A stretch of DNA of 7,990 nucleotides, from the NCBI GenBank assembly GCA_011772595.1, contig WVZH01000480.1, forward strand, positions 655 to 8,644, in the 5' to 3' direction. The DNA comes from Anaerolineales bacterium (GTDB lineage Bacteria; Chloroflexota; Anaerolineae; Anaerolineales; E44-bin32). The position numbers and the translations under genes are program-made. The notes beneath the pieces were generated by a model that worked only from the letters and a program-made list of their open reading frames with translations, ran no database searches and had not been told where the DNA came from. Shown piece after piece: positions 1 through 7,049 of the stretch. The number at the start of each line of letters is the position of its first letter. Position 1 is the stretch's first letter.

Positions 1-1013
1 AGGGTATGGTTGACGGGTTTGCCGCCCAGCGTTTCGTACATGCGCTCATATTCGGCCATAGCGAGCGGTGTGGCCATCCCATCGGCGGCGTTAAGTCGCG
101 AGAGCGGCGTAGCCTTGTAGATTCCCGAATCTTCGCCGTCGACGAAACCTTTCCAACCGATCTTCTTCAAGAAGGGGAATTTCAGGTACGACCAGGGCTC
201 GACGTGCTCGGCGACGTACTCCTGGTAGTCTTTCGCATGGTATTTGGCGTGCTCTTTGCCATCCGGACCGACGACGCGGATCATGCCGTCGTAGAAGTTG
301 ACGTGGTTGTTCTCGTCAACCGTACCCATGTTGTACGTGCGGTGAACGTAGGCGTCATTCTTGATCAGATCAACATAGGCTTCGTTGCCAAGGACGATCT
401 CATTGAACAACTGGATGGTGAATTTTCCAAACTCGATTGCGTCGCGTCCGAGTCTTTCAATTTCCTCCCGCTGCTCCTCGCTGATTCCCCGGCTAACCCC
501 TCCGGGGAGGCCCCAGTTGGGGTGGACAGGTCGGCCGCTGATCATCTTGATCAGGTGATGGCCGTCAGCGCGCATTTTAAGCACCTTGCCGGCAACGTCC
601 ATGCCGACCTTATTGATGATCCCCAAGATGTTCCGCTCGGCTACTGGCGCATCGGGTCCCATCACGAAATCAGGACCGCCAAGTGCGTAGAAGTGCGTGG
701 TGTGGTCCGTGGCGTAGAAAAGGCTGTAGAACATTTCACGTAATTTCTTCGCCGTCGGAGGTGGATCGACATGGAACAGCGCGTCGAGTGCTTTGGTGGA
801 GGCCATGTGATGCGCCTCGGGACAAACACCGCATATGCGGTTGGTGATGTTGGGCATGTCCTCTGCTGGTCTGCCTACGCAGAAGCGCTCAAATCCTCGC
901 AGCTCGGGCACCTGCAAATAGGCGTTGGCGACATCACCCTCATCGGTGAGGAAAATGTCGATCTTTCCATGGCCCTCGAGACGAGTAATGGGGTCAATGG
1001 ATATTCTTTTCAC
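1..1013 (-). CDS. mvhA: F420-non-reducing [NiFe] hydrogenase large subunit MvhA (3' end outside window)
   Basis: Large catalytic subunit of a cytoplasmic group 3c [NiFe] hydrogenase, which oxidises H2 and feeds electrons through MvhG and MvhD to HdrA. I read 337 residues before the window ends; the family is usually about 470, so roughly the last 130 are missing. The protein opens with ISIDPITRLEGHGKI, typical of large subunits. Its proximal nickel-binding motif RICGVCPEAHHMA gives C61 and C64. The C-terminal DPCxxC motif, which would complete the nickel site, lies outside the window. Later segments such as GLPGGV and RLNAADGMATPL also fit MvhA. The start is GTG at 1013, chosen because it puts the conserved N-terminus in frame and a strong GGAGG lies 9 bases upstream. 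It begins 19 bases after the mvhG stop. A long open frame on the opposite strand is only its shadow. The family call is very secure. Confidence 0.95.
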   Translation of the reverse strand, partial: MKRISIDPITRLEGHGKIDIFLTDEGDVANAYLQVPELRGFERFCVGRPAEDMPNITNRICGVCPEAHHMASTKALDALFHVDPPPTAKKLREMFYSLFYATDHTTHFYALGGPDFVMGPDAPVAERNILGIINKVGMDVAGKVLKMRADGHHLIKMISGRPVHPNWGLPGGVSRGISEEQREEIERLGRDAIEFGKFTIQLFNEIVLGNEAYVDLIKNDAYVHRTYNMGTVDENNHVNFYDGMIRVVGPDGKEHAKYHAKDYQEYVAEHVEPWSYLKFPFLKKIGWKGFVDGEDSGIYKATPLSRLNAADGMATPLAMAEYERMYETLGGKPVNHT

Positions 1014-1020
1014 GACTCAC

Positions 1021-1029
1021 TCCCTCCTT
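1021..1029 (-). promoter_or_regulatory. Ribosome binding site of mvhA
   Basis: On the minus strand this reads AAGGAGGGA, a near-perfect Shine-Dalgarno sequence. GGAGG ends 9 bases before the GTG at 1013. It decides the mvhA start, because no ATG is available near the conserved N-terminus. Confidence 0.8.
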
Positions 1030-1032
1030 CTC

Positions 1033-2076
1033 TCAGGCCATCTCGGCCACCTGGTCGCCGAGTGCACTGCGACGAAGCTGGCTGGCCGCTAGACTAAAGC
1101 GATAGAAGGTTCCGATTGGATCTGGGATCCCCTCGTGGATGATTCGGTCGATTTCCTCGGGATTTTCCGAGTCGATCACGGATGCCAAGGCCGCCATCAT
1201 GCGGGCGCCGAAGTCTTCTACACCCGCATTGGGGCCGTAACATCCAATGCAGGGCGATCCGACGGTTGGACACAACGCGCCGCATCCGGCACGAGTTGCT
1301 ATACCGCAACATACGAGCCCTTGCTCGAGTAAGCAGATTTCTGGATCGGGGATGATCTGCCAGGTTCGTTTAAACTCTGTGATCCTTTTCTCCTCACGAG
1401 TGCACGGGCACTCGTCACAAACCGTGGTCTCAGCCCCGATCACTGAACCGGGCTCTGGAAGCTTGGCTTCCAAAATCGCCACAATGGCATCCCAAATGCG
1501 CTCAGGTTCTGGAGGACAACCTGGAAGGTAATAATCCACTTCGATGGTTTGTCCGAGAGTTTTCACCGTGTCATAGAAAAGTGGGAGATACAACATTCCT
1601 TCCTCTACTTCGGTCTCGGTTTGAGGACGAATGCCTTCAGGATTATCCGTGGTTGGCGTATCCTGGTATGCCGTTTGGAAGATCTCTTCACGGTTCGTCA
1701 CGTTTGCCAACCCTGGAATGCTGCCTTCATGAGCACAGGATCCAAAAGCGACCAACGCCTTGGATTTTTGACGAAGCAGGCGTGCCATGTACTCTTGTTC
1801 ACTGGTGCGTATGGCGCCATTGAAGAGACAAAGGTCAATGCTCTTATCCGGCATCGATTCGATACTGCGGATCTTCGCATCCACCGCTACCGGCCAGAGG
1901 ACGATGTCAAAAGCGTTAGCCACATCGAGGATCTTCTCATTGATCCCCAGGACTGCGATTTCACAACCACCACAAGAAGCTGCCCAGTACAATGCCAGCT
2001 TGCCCTTTTGGGGTTCCTTCTTTGCCTTCTTCTTGGGTTTCGCTTTGGCTTTTGTAGTCGCTTTCTTGGCACTCAT
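1033..2076 (-). CDS. mvhG: F420-non-reducing [NiFe] hydrogenase small subunit MvhG with Lys-rich N-terminal extension
   Basis: Electron-transfer subunit of the Mvh hydrogenase; it carries iron-sulfur clusters from the nickel site of MvhA towards MvhD. The 347 residues start with a 26-residue basic leader (12 lysines, with Ala, Thr and Pro). The family core follows: CGGC at C35/C38, C114 in FGSCAHEG and C187 in PGCPPEPE, the usual ligands of the proximal cluster. A second Cys-rich region (C220, C223, C225, C248, C256, C257, C265, C269, C276, C279) should bind the further [4Fe-4S] clusters. There is no twin-arginine signal or membrane helix, so it should be cytoplasmic. The start at 2076 overlaps the mvhD stop by 4 bases (ATGA). 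GGAGGTG at 2082-2088 supports it, so the basic leader is probably really translated. Its function is unknown. Confidence 0.94.
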   Translation of the reverse strand: MSAKKATTKAKAKPKKKAKKEPQKGKLALYWAASCGGCEIAVLGINEKILDVANAFDIVLWPVAVDAKIRSIESMPDKSIDLCLFNGAIRTSEQEYMARLLRQKSKALVAFGSCAHEGSIPGLANVTNREEIFQTAYQDTPTTDNPEGIRPQTETEVEEGMLYLPLFYDTVKTLGQTIEVDYYLPGCPPEPERIWDAIVAILEAKLPEPGSVIGAETTVCDECPCTREEKRITEFKRTWQIIPDPEICLLEQGLVCCGIATRAGCGALCPTVGSPCIGCYGPNAGVEDFGARMMAALASVIDSENPEEIDRIIHEGIPDPIGTFYRFSLAASQLRRSALGDQVAEMA

Positions 2077-2570
2077 ACTGGCACCTCCATCGCCTCAGCG
2101 TGTTCTTCGGCAAGGCGCTCGACCGCTGCTTCGACATCACCATCTTCAGACCAATGGCTCGGCCAATTTAGTGGACCCAATGCTCGTACCTGATCAACCA
2201 TCTCATTGATCGCTTCTGCTAGATGTACACCTTCTGCAGCAGATGCCCACTGGAGACGAACGCGCTCTTCCTCGAGACCGAGGTCGCGCAAACTGTGCTT
2301 GAGCATTGAAAAACGCCTCATTGCCTTGTAGTTCTGCTCCAGGTAGTGACACTCCCCAGGATGACAACCAGCGATCATGACCCCATCAGCTCCTAAAGCC
2401 AAAGCCTTAAGTACGAAGGTGGGATCAACACGACCGCTACACATGACGCGAATCATGCGTATGTTGGGTTGGTATTTAATGCGGGCCGTCCCTGCCAGAT
2501 CTGCGGCGCGGTAAGAGCACCAATTGCACAGGAAGGCCACGATTTTGGGTTCGAATCTTTCTTCAGCCAT
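2073..2570 (-). CDS. mvhD: MvhD/FlpD-type [2Fe-2S] protein linking hydrogenase to HdrA
   Basis: Small iron-sulfur protein that passes electrons from the hydrogenase (MvhG) to HdrA in Mvh-Hdr complexes. It has 165 residues, close to the family length. The hallmark FLCNWCSYRAAD segment gives C15 and C18, followed by C44 in RVMCSGRVDP and C69/C74 in GCHPGECHY; these Cys form the [2Fe-2S] site known for this family. The C-terminal 40 residues are acidic and less conserved. ATG at 2570 follows the hdrA stop by 15 bases and has GGAGGAAG at 2577-2584. The gene is separate here, whereas in some bacteria it is fused to the C-terminus of HdrA. It overlaps mvhG by 4 bases. Its place between hdrA and mvhG matches its bridging role. 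Confidence 0.94.
   Translation of the reverse strand: MAEERFEPKIVAFLCNWCSYRAADLAGTARIKYQPNIRMIRVMCSGRVDPTFVLKALALGADGVMIAGCHPGECHYLEQNYKAMRRFSMLKHSLRDLGLEEERVRLQWASAAEGVHLAEAINEMVDQVRALGPLNWPSHWSEDGDVEAAVERLAEEHAEAMEVPV
2082..2088 (-). promoter_or_regulatory. Ribosome binding site of mvhG inside mvhD
   Basis: The minus strand reads GGAGGTG 5 bases before the ATG at 2076, within the last codons of mvhD. It supports the upstream start that includes the lysine-rich leader, and indicates translational coupling with mvhD. Confidence 0.75.
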
Positions 2571-2585
2571 AGGTTACTTCCTCCA

Positions 2586-4613
2586 CTAGGCAGGGACTGG
2601 TTCCTGCTCTACTTGCAGCGCTTTTGCACCGTCGCTGCTGATAACATCGTATAGGACACCTTCAATCTCAGCGAAGATCTGCTCATTGCTGAAGTGCGCC
2701 CCAAAGATGGCTTGTGCTGGGCAAGCTGCCACACAAGTACCACAGCCTTTGCATAAGGCAGTATTGATGTAACTAACTTCTTTATCCTCTAGAAATTCGA
2801 TCGCGTTGAAAGGACACAGTGTGTTGCAGATCTTGCAGCCTGAGCAGTTCTCCTCGTGAATGGTGGCTATGACGGGTTCGATTTCTACCTCGCCTCTGGT
2901 GATCATGCCTTGGACACGTGCAGCCGCGGCAGCACCCTGCGCGACGGTTGCCGGGATATCCTTGGGACCCTGTGCAGCGCCAGCGATGAAGATTCCGTCG
3001 GTCATTGTGGCAACAGGATCCAACTTGGGATGGCGTTCAGTGAACCAACCCTCCATGCTGCAAGCGATGCCGAATTGCAGGCCTACATCCCTGGAATCCG
3101 CCCTCGGCTCTATAGCGGCCATCAGAATCACCATGTCGACGGGGATACGTCGCTGCTTACCTAGCAAAGTGTCTTCGACTTGCACGATGAGCTTGCCCTC
3201 CTCGCCGGGGAAGCGAGCGGCGTCGGTAATTTCAGCCACTTTTCCACGTATGAAGTGCATGCCTTCCTCGAGCAGGCGCTCATAAAATTCTTCATATCCT
3301 TTTTGATTCGTACGCATATCGATGTAACAAGAATGAACCTCGGCATTCGTTTTCTCGATGACCAGGTGTCCGAACTTTAGCGAGCTCATGCAGCAGATAG
3401 CTGAGCAATAGCGGTTGTAGTTTTCATCCCGGCTACCGACGCAGTGGACGATCGCCACAGACTCGGGCTCGGTGACGCCATCACGGAGCACGACCTTGCC
3501 TTCCGTTGGTCCGGATGCGTTGCACATTCTTTCGAATTCGAGGCTGGTGAACACATTGGCTAGACGTCCGTATCCATATTGGGGGATGCGTTTGCTATCG
3601 AAAAGGTCGTAGCCGGTTGCCAGAATGATATTCCCTACCTCCAAGTCGAGGTAACTGTCTTGCTGTTCGAAGTCGATCGCTTCCGTCGGGCAGAAAATCT
3701 CACAAGCCTTACACTTTCCACGCTCAAAATATGTACAAGATTCGGTATCGATGACCGGTATGTTGGGTACAGCCTGTGGGAAGGGACGGTAGATCGACTT
3801 GCGGTATCCCATCCCGGCCTCAAAAACATCGTCGATCACTTTCTTGGGACATTTCTGGATGCAAATACCACAGCCAGTACATGCCTCTTCGTCGACATAT
3901 TTGGCTTTCTTTTTGATGCGAACACTGAAGTTTCCTACGTACCCAGAAACCTCCTCGACCTCGCTGTAGGTCAGCAAGTTGATGTTCGGGTGGGTGCCGA
4001 CATCTGACATCTTTGGGGTTAGGATACAAGCCGCACAGTCTAGGGTGGGGAAGGTTTTATCAAATTGGGCCATATGACCACCGATGGAAGGCTCCCGTTC
4101 TACAAGATAAACGGGGTAACCAGCATCAGCTAATTCCAGAGACGCTTGGATGCCCGCGATTCCACCACCGACAACTAAAGTATTCGGGTTTACTGGAACC
4201 AGGCTTGGTTCGAGCTCTTCGTGTAACTGAACCCGGTTAACCGCGCCTGCGATCATGGCCTTCGCCTTTTCTGTGGCGGCTTTGCTGTCTTCAACAACCC
4301 AGGAAACTTGCTCGCGGATACTTGTCATGTGGCACAGATAGGGATTCAGCCCGGCATTGGCACACGAACGACGGAAGGTCCTCTCGTGAAGATGTGGCGA
4401 ACAAGCGGCCACAACGACACGAGTAAGGCCTTCGTTCTTGATATCGTCTTCGATAAGCTCCTGACCGAGCGAAGAGCACATGAACTTATAATCGCGCGAG
4501 ACAGTGACGCCTTCGAGATTTTTGCCTGCCCACTTGGCGACCTCTCCGACATCGATTACCCCAGCGATATTCGAGCCACAATGGCAGATGTATACTCCCA
4601 CTTTGTCGCTCAT
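2586..4613 (-). CDS. hdrA: Heterodisulfide reductase subunit A (HdrA), electron-bifurcating flavoprotein
   Basis: FAD and iron-sulfur subunit that splits electron pairs between ferredoxin and the HdrBC branch. It has 675 residues, full length for the family. The N-terminal domain has VYICHCGSNIAG (C10, C12) and further Cys at 46, 71, 84 and 94. The FAD-binding glycine motif VVGGGIAGIQASLELA is near 147-162. There is a two-cluster ferredoxin-like insert at C245/C248/C251/C255 and C293/C301/C304/C308. C391, C403, C407 and C408 match the spacing of the ligands of the unusual HdrA cluster beside the flavin. A C-terminal ferredoxin domain has C590/C593/C596/C600 and C621/C624/C627/C631. No in-frame UGA is used, so it is a cysteine form without selenocysteine. 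ATG at 4613 has AAAGGAAGGGA at 4618-4628. Every cofactor motif is intact, in contrast to the broken hdrB just upstream. Confidence 0.96.
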   Translation of the reverse strand: MSDKVGVYICHCGSNIAGVIDVGEVAKWAGKNLEGVTVSRDYKFMCSSLGQELIEDDIKNEGLTRVVVAACSPHLHERTFRRSCANAGLNPYLCHMTSIREQVSWVVEDSKAATEKAKAMIAGAVNRVQLHEELEPSLVPVNPNTLVVGGGIAGIQASLELADAGYPVYLVEREPSIGGHMAQFDKTFPTLDCAACILTPKMSDVGTHPNINLLTYSEVEEVSGYVGNFSVRIKKKAKYVDEEACTGCGICIQKCPKKVIDDVFEAGMGYRKSIYRPFPQAVPNIPVIDTESCTYFERGKCKACEIFCPTEAIDFEQQDSYLDLEVGNIILATGYDLFDSKRIPQYGYGRLANVFTSLEFERMCNASGPTEGKVVLRDGVTEPESVAIVHCVGSRDENYNRYCSAICCMSSLKFGHLVIEKTNAEVHSCYIDMRTNQKGYEEFYERLLEEGMHFIRGKVAEITDAARFPGEEGKLIVQVEDTLLGKQRRIPVDMVILMAAIEPRADSRDVGLQFGIACSMEGWFTERHPKLDPVATMTDGIFIAGAAQGPKDIPATVAQGAAAAARVQGMITRGEVEIEPVIATIHEENCSGCKICNTLCPFNAIEFLEDKEVSYINTALCKGCGTCVAACPAQAIFGAHFSNEQIFAEIEGVLYDVISSDGAKALQVEQEPVPA

Positions 4614-4681
4614 AGAATCCCTTCCTTTCGTGATAACCCTCGAAGAGGTGCAATGCGTTTAGATTGTGGGTCTCGCACTCT
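4614..4681. other. Longest intergenic gap in the window, between hdrB remnant and hdrA
   Basis: These 68 bases hold the hdrA ribosome binding site (minus strand AAAGGAAGGGA at 4618-4628). I see no convincing promoter pair. A minimal inverted repeat (CCTC/GAGG around 4639-4650) has no T-run after it and is too small to call a terminator. hdrA is probably co-transcribed with the genes before it, but an internal promoter cannot be excluded by eye. Confidence 0.5.
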
Positions 4682-5032
4682 TCACTTTGCATAAGACGCT
4701 AGGGGCGTAGCCGCGATGAGTTCTCTCCCAAGCCCCAATTTCTTACTTGGAACTCCGAGAGCCAATCCTAGAAGTTGTGTGAAATACACAACTGGCAAGG
4801 AATAGTTGGTGCCATATTCTTGATTGACTTGTTGTTGATAGCATTCCAGATTGATCTGGCACAAAGGACATGCTGTTGCTATCACCGACGCGCCGACATC
4901 GGTAGCATTCTTTACCAGGTTGTATACCATGCTTAGCGCAGCCTCTCGGCTAGAGATGATCAAAGATCCACCGCAACAGCGGAGTTTGAGAGAATATGGG
5001 ACTGGCTCAGCGTCCATCGCTGAAGGTGACAT
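4682..5032 (-). pseudogene. hdrB: Truncated heterodisulfide reductase subunit B: C-terminal third only
   Basis: HdrB normally has about 290 residues with two CCG domains that bind noncubane [4Fe-4S] clusters at the disulfide-reducing site. Only 116 codons remain. From about residue 8 they match the end of HdrB: AEPVPYSLKLRCCGG (C19, C20), then TACPLCQINLE (C55, C58). The 35-residue step from CC to CxxC fits the CX31-39CCX35-36CXXC family pattern. The first Cys of this domain, the entire first CCG domain and hdrC are missing. In this frame a TAG lies two codons before the ATG at 5032, and neither that ATG nor the ATG at 5017 has a ribosome binding site. The sequence just upstream belongs to another protein (5007-5129). 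The remnant is most likely non-functional, or an assembly collapse of an intact gene. Its codons remain open and well conserved to the natural end, so the damage looks recent. Confidence 0.85.
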
Positions 5033-5129
5033 AGGTAGCTATCGAGGCCAGTTTCTCCAGGTGTTTTTGGTCCAGATCCTTGGAGAACTCTATGGAAGCC
5101 AATGCCTGGAGTACGATTTCAGATGACAT
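5007..5129 (-). pseudogene. N-terminal fragment of a cyclic-nucleotide-binding-domain protein
   Basis: A 40-codon reading frame starts at ATG 5129 with AAGGGA at 5137-5142, 18 bases after the stop of the membrane HdrD-like gene, so it begins like a genuine operon gene. Its product includes ALASIEFSKDLDQKHLEKLA followed by SIATYVTFSDGR. This resembles the first helix and strand of a cNMP-binding (Crp-like effector) domain, where the family continues with a segment like V-I-F-x-x-G-D. Instead the frame hits TGA at 5007-5009 and the sequence becomes the end of hdrB in another frame. The core cNMP pocket and any DNA-binding domain are absent. The complete gene could have been a stand-alone cNMP-domain protein or a Crp/Fnr regulator; the fragment cannot tell which. 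The family call rests on a short match. Confidence 0.65.
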
Positions 5130-5136
5130 TATTAGA

Positions 5137-5142
5137 TCCCTT
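5137..5142 (-). promoter_or_regulatory. Ribosome binding site of the cNMP-domain fragment
   Basis: The minus strand reads AAGGGA 7 bases before the ATG at 5129. It is the only good ribosome binding site between the HdrD-like gene and hdrA, which shows that the short frame at 5007-5129, and not the hdrB remnant, holds the original translation start. Confidence 0.65.
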
Positions 5143-5147
5143 CACTT

Positions 5148-7049
5148 TCACAGCGCCTCGTGAACCAACTCGATAATGTCCTTGACAAGGAGGCTTTCCT
5201 CGCAGCCTGTGGTTTTCACCGCATCTGCGAACATGGTGACATCCTTCGGACAGGCAACTGCGAAAACCTGCACTCCGTCGAGTCCCACCGCCTCGTGGAT
5301 GCGCGCCTCAGCGGGTCGCTCCTTAACCTCGGTTTCCTCCATCCAGATCCGACCTCCTCCTGCTCCGCAGCAGAAACCCTGCTCGCGGCAGCGTGGCATC
5401 TCGATCAGATCGCAACCCGTAGCTTCAATCGTCCGGCGCGGTGGATCGTAAACACCGTTGTAACGTCCCAGATAACAGGGGTCGTGGTAGGTGACTTTAT
5501 AGGGCAACTTTTTGTTGAACATAAGCTGGCCTGTATCAAGGAGTTGGTCGAGTAGTTCGGTGTAATGCAGGATTCGGCGATCTCCATTGATCTCATCTGG
5601 ATATTCGTTCTTTAAAGAGTTGAAAGTGTGGGGATCCGTGGTTACAAGGGACTTGAATTCACACTTGCTCAACGTAGCCACGTTATCCTCGACCAGCATC
5701 TCGAATAAGCCCTCCTCACCTGCCCGGCGTGCGTCGTTACCAGAATTACGCTCCCCGTCGTAGAGAATGCCGAAATCCAAACCTGCCTTCTGAAAAACGT
5801 CCGCCGTTTTGCGAGTGATGTCAGTCAGGCTTGCATGGTAGGAACCATAGTCACCGACGAACCACAGGTAATCGACGGGTTCTTTACGAGCATCTTTGAT
5901 CCTGGGAAGAACGGGTTGGGTCCACTTGGCGCGAAAACGCTCGGATTGCCCAAAGGAGTTGCTATAGCGGCCTAGATTGGCCAACGCATCTTGGAGCTGG
6001 GTGTCAATCTCTCCTTCATTGACCAGATAGCGGCGCAACTCCACAACCGCCGACACAGGATTTACAAACAACGGGCAAGTCAAAATGCAGGCGCCGCAGG
6101 TGGTACAGCCCCAGGGGAAACTGTTGTCGATGGCTCTGTCAAATAGAGAAGGTATTTGATTGCTTTGGGTAGAGATAAGCGTAGCATGCATTGACTCGTG
6201 GAGAGTTTGAATCAGCGCTCGCGGCGAAAACAGCATCCCGCTGATAGTCGCTGGGCATACGTCTTCGCAGCGGCCGCACTGCACGCAAGCATCGAACATT
6301 AGCAGTGCCAGACTTTGGAACTTGTCGATTTCACCCGCGCCCAGCTGCATGGTTGCATCTTTGTCCCCCCCGGATTCAAGCGAACCAATCGCGCGTTCTG
6401 TTTGTACGGCGATGTTGAGCGGCCCTGTGATCAAATGTCGTAGCTTCGTGAAAGGCAAACTGGCTACGAAGAGCAAAGCGGTTGCCACGTGCATCCAGAA
6501 GAAGTATCCATGCAGCGACGCAATCGTTTCGACAGATAATCCAATTGCGGTAAAACCGGTGGCGAGCAGGTTGCCGATCGGGGACCAGGCGCGCCACTCT
6601 GGTGCAACCGCGATAAGCCGTGTGGCCTCGGAACCAAATCCAACGAGTGCGATCACCAACAGCAGCCCCAGCGCATACCAGTCGTCCCAGCGGTTGACGA
6701 GATAGGACGGTTTCCTGATGAGGCGTCGAAGAGCCGCCATGATTACCCCGATCACGATCATGAGACCACCAATGTCCATGACCAACTCGAAACCTAGATA
6801 AGCCGATCCACGTGGCCAGGGTAGTTCAATGGGTAGGAAGAGGGGGTATTGTAGGAGATTGAAAACCGTTCCCAGGCCTTGGATCACCATGCCCCAGAAG
6901 ATCATTAGGTGCATTATGCCTGGATATGAACGCTGAAGGACGCGATCCTGTAGAATGGCGTGTAATAGAAATTCGCGTGTTCCCCTTAGCCAACGCGCTG
7001 TCAGACTTGGAGTAGTTTGTGCTGGAGCACGAACGGCTTGCGTGGTCAC
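5148..7049 (-). CDS. Membrane-bound HdrD-like iron-sulfur protein with NarI-like cytochrome b domain
   Basis: A 633-residue fusion resembling HdrE-HdrD or DsrM-DsrK in one chain; it probably exchanges electrons between the quinone pool and a cytoplasmic thiol/disulfide or protein partner. Residues about 44-205 hold roughly five membrane helices like the nitrate reductase gamma subunit, with candidate haem ligands H47, H180, H187 and H205. Two [4Fe-4S] motifs follow: C255/C258/C261/C265 and C315/C318/C321/C325. The last CCG domain is intact: C525 in YHDPCYLGRY, C560/C561 in FCCGAGGG, then a single C600 in ACP. The earlier CCG-like repeat (about 395-475, GDYGSYH and GERNSGNDARR) has lost its cysteines, so only one catalytic-type cluster is expected. 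GTG at 7049 overlaps the Rieske stop by 4 bases (GTGA), suggesting coupling with the cytochrome b/Rieske genes. The physiological substrate is unknown. Confidence 0.88.
   Translation of the reverse strand: MTTQAVRAPAQTTPSLTARWLRGTREFLLHAILQDRVLQRSYPGIMHLMIFWGMVIQGLGTVFNLLQYPLFLPIELPWPRGSAYLGFELVMDIGGLMIVIGVIMAALRRLIRKPSYLVNRWDDWYALGLLLVIALVGFGSEATRLIAVAPEWRAWSPIGNLLATGFTAIGLSVETIASLHGYFFWMHVATALLFVASLPFTKLRHLITGPLNIAVQTERAIGSLESGGDKDATMQLGAGEIDKFQSLALLMFDACVQCGRCEDVCPATISGMLFSPRALIQTLHESMHATLISTQSNQIPSLFDRAIDNSFPWGCTTCGACILTCPLFVNPVSAVVELRRYLVNEGEIDTQLQDALANLGRYSNSFGQSERFRAKWTQPVLPRIKDARKEPVDYLWFVGDYGSYHASLTDITRKTADVFQKAGLDFGILYDGERNSGNDARRAGEEGLFEMLVEDNVATLSKCEFKSLVTTDPHTFNSLKNEYPDEINGDRRILHYTELLDQLLDTGQLMFNKKLPYKVTYHDPCYLGRYNGVYDPPRRTIEATGCDLIEMPRCREQGFCCGAGGGRIWMEETEVKERPAEARIHEAVGLDGVQVFAVACPKDVTMFADAVKTTGCEESLLVKDIIELVHEAL

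Noticed and set aside
494..516. GC-rich palindrome (CCCCTCCGGGGAGG) as a regulatory or recombination site
   Set aside because: It lies in mvhA codons for the conserved Gly-Leu-Pro-Gly-Gly segment and is explained by coding.
6..743. Long open frame (about 245 codons) on the plus strand
   Set aside because: It lies wholly opposite mvhA, whose minus-strand product carries the RICGVC motif and matches the family throughout. The plus-strand product shows no recognisable domain.
1549..2193. Plus-strand open frames up to 214 codons opposite mvhG and mvhD
   Set aside because: They are shadows of well-supported minus-strand genes, with low-complexity, Ser/Arg-rich products and no ribosome binding site that stands out.
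2586..4613. Selenocysteine form of HdrA
   Set aside because: The reading frame is continuous with Cys at the expected cluster-ligand positions and contains no internal UGA.
4639..4650. Small inverted repeat in the hdrB-hdrA gap as a terminator
   Set aside because: The stem is only four base pairs with no following T-run, so it is likely chance.
5007..5129. Programmed frameshift joining the cNMP fragment to HdrB as one functional fusion protein
   Set aside because: The cNMP domain itself is cut after its first strand and HdrB lacks two thirds of its length, so a frameshift would yield two broken domains. I see no slippery run at the overlap.
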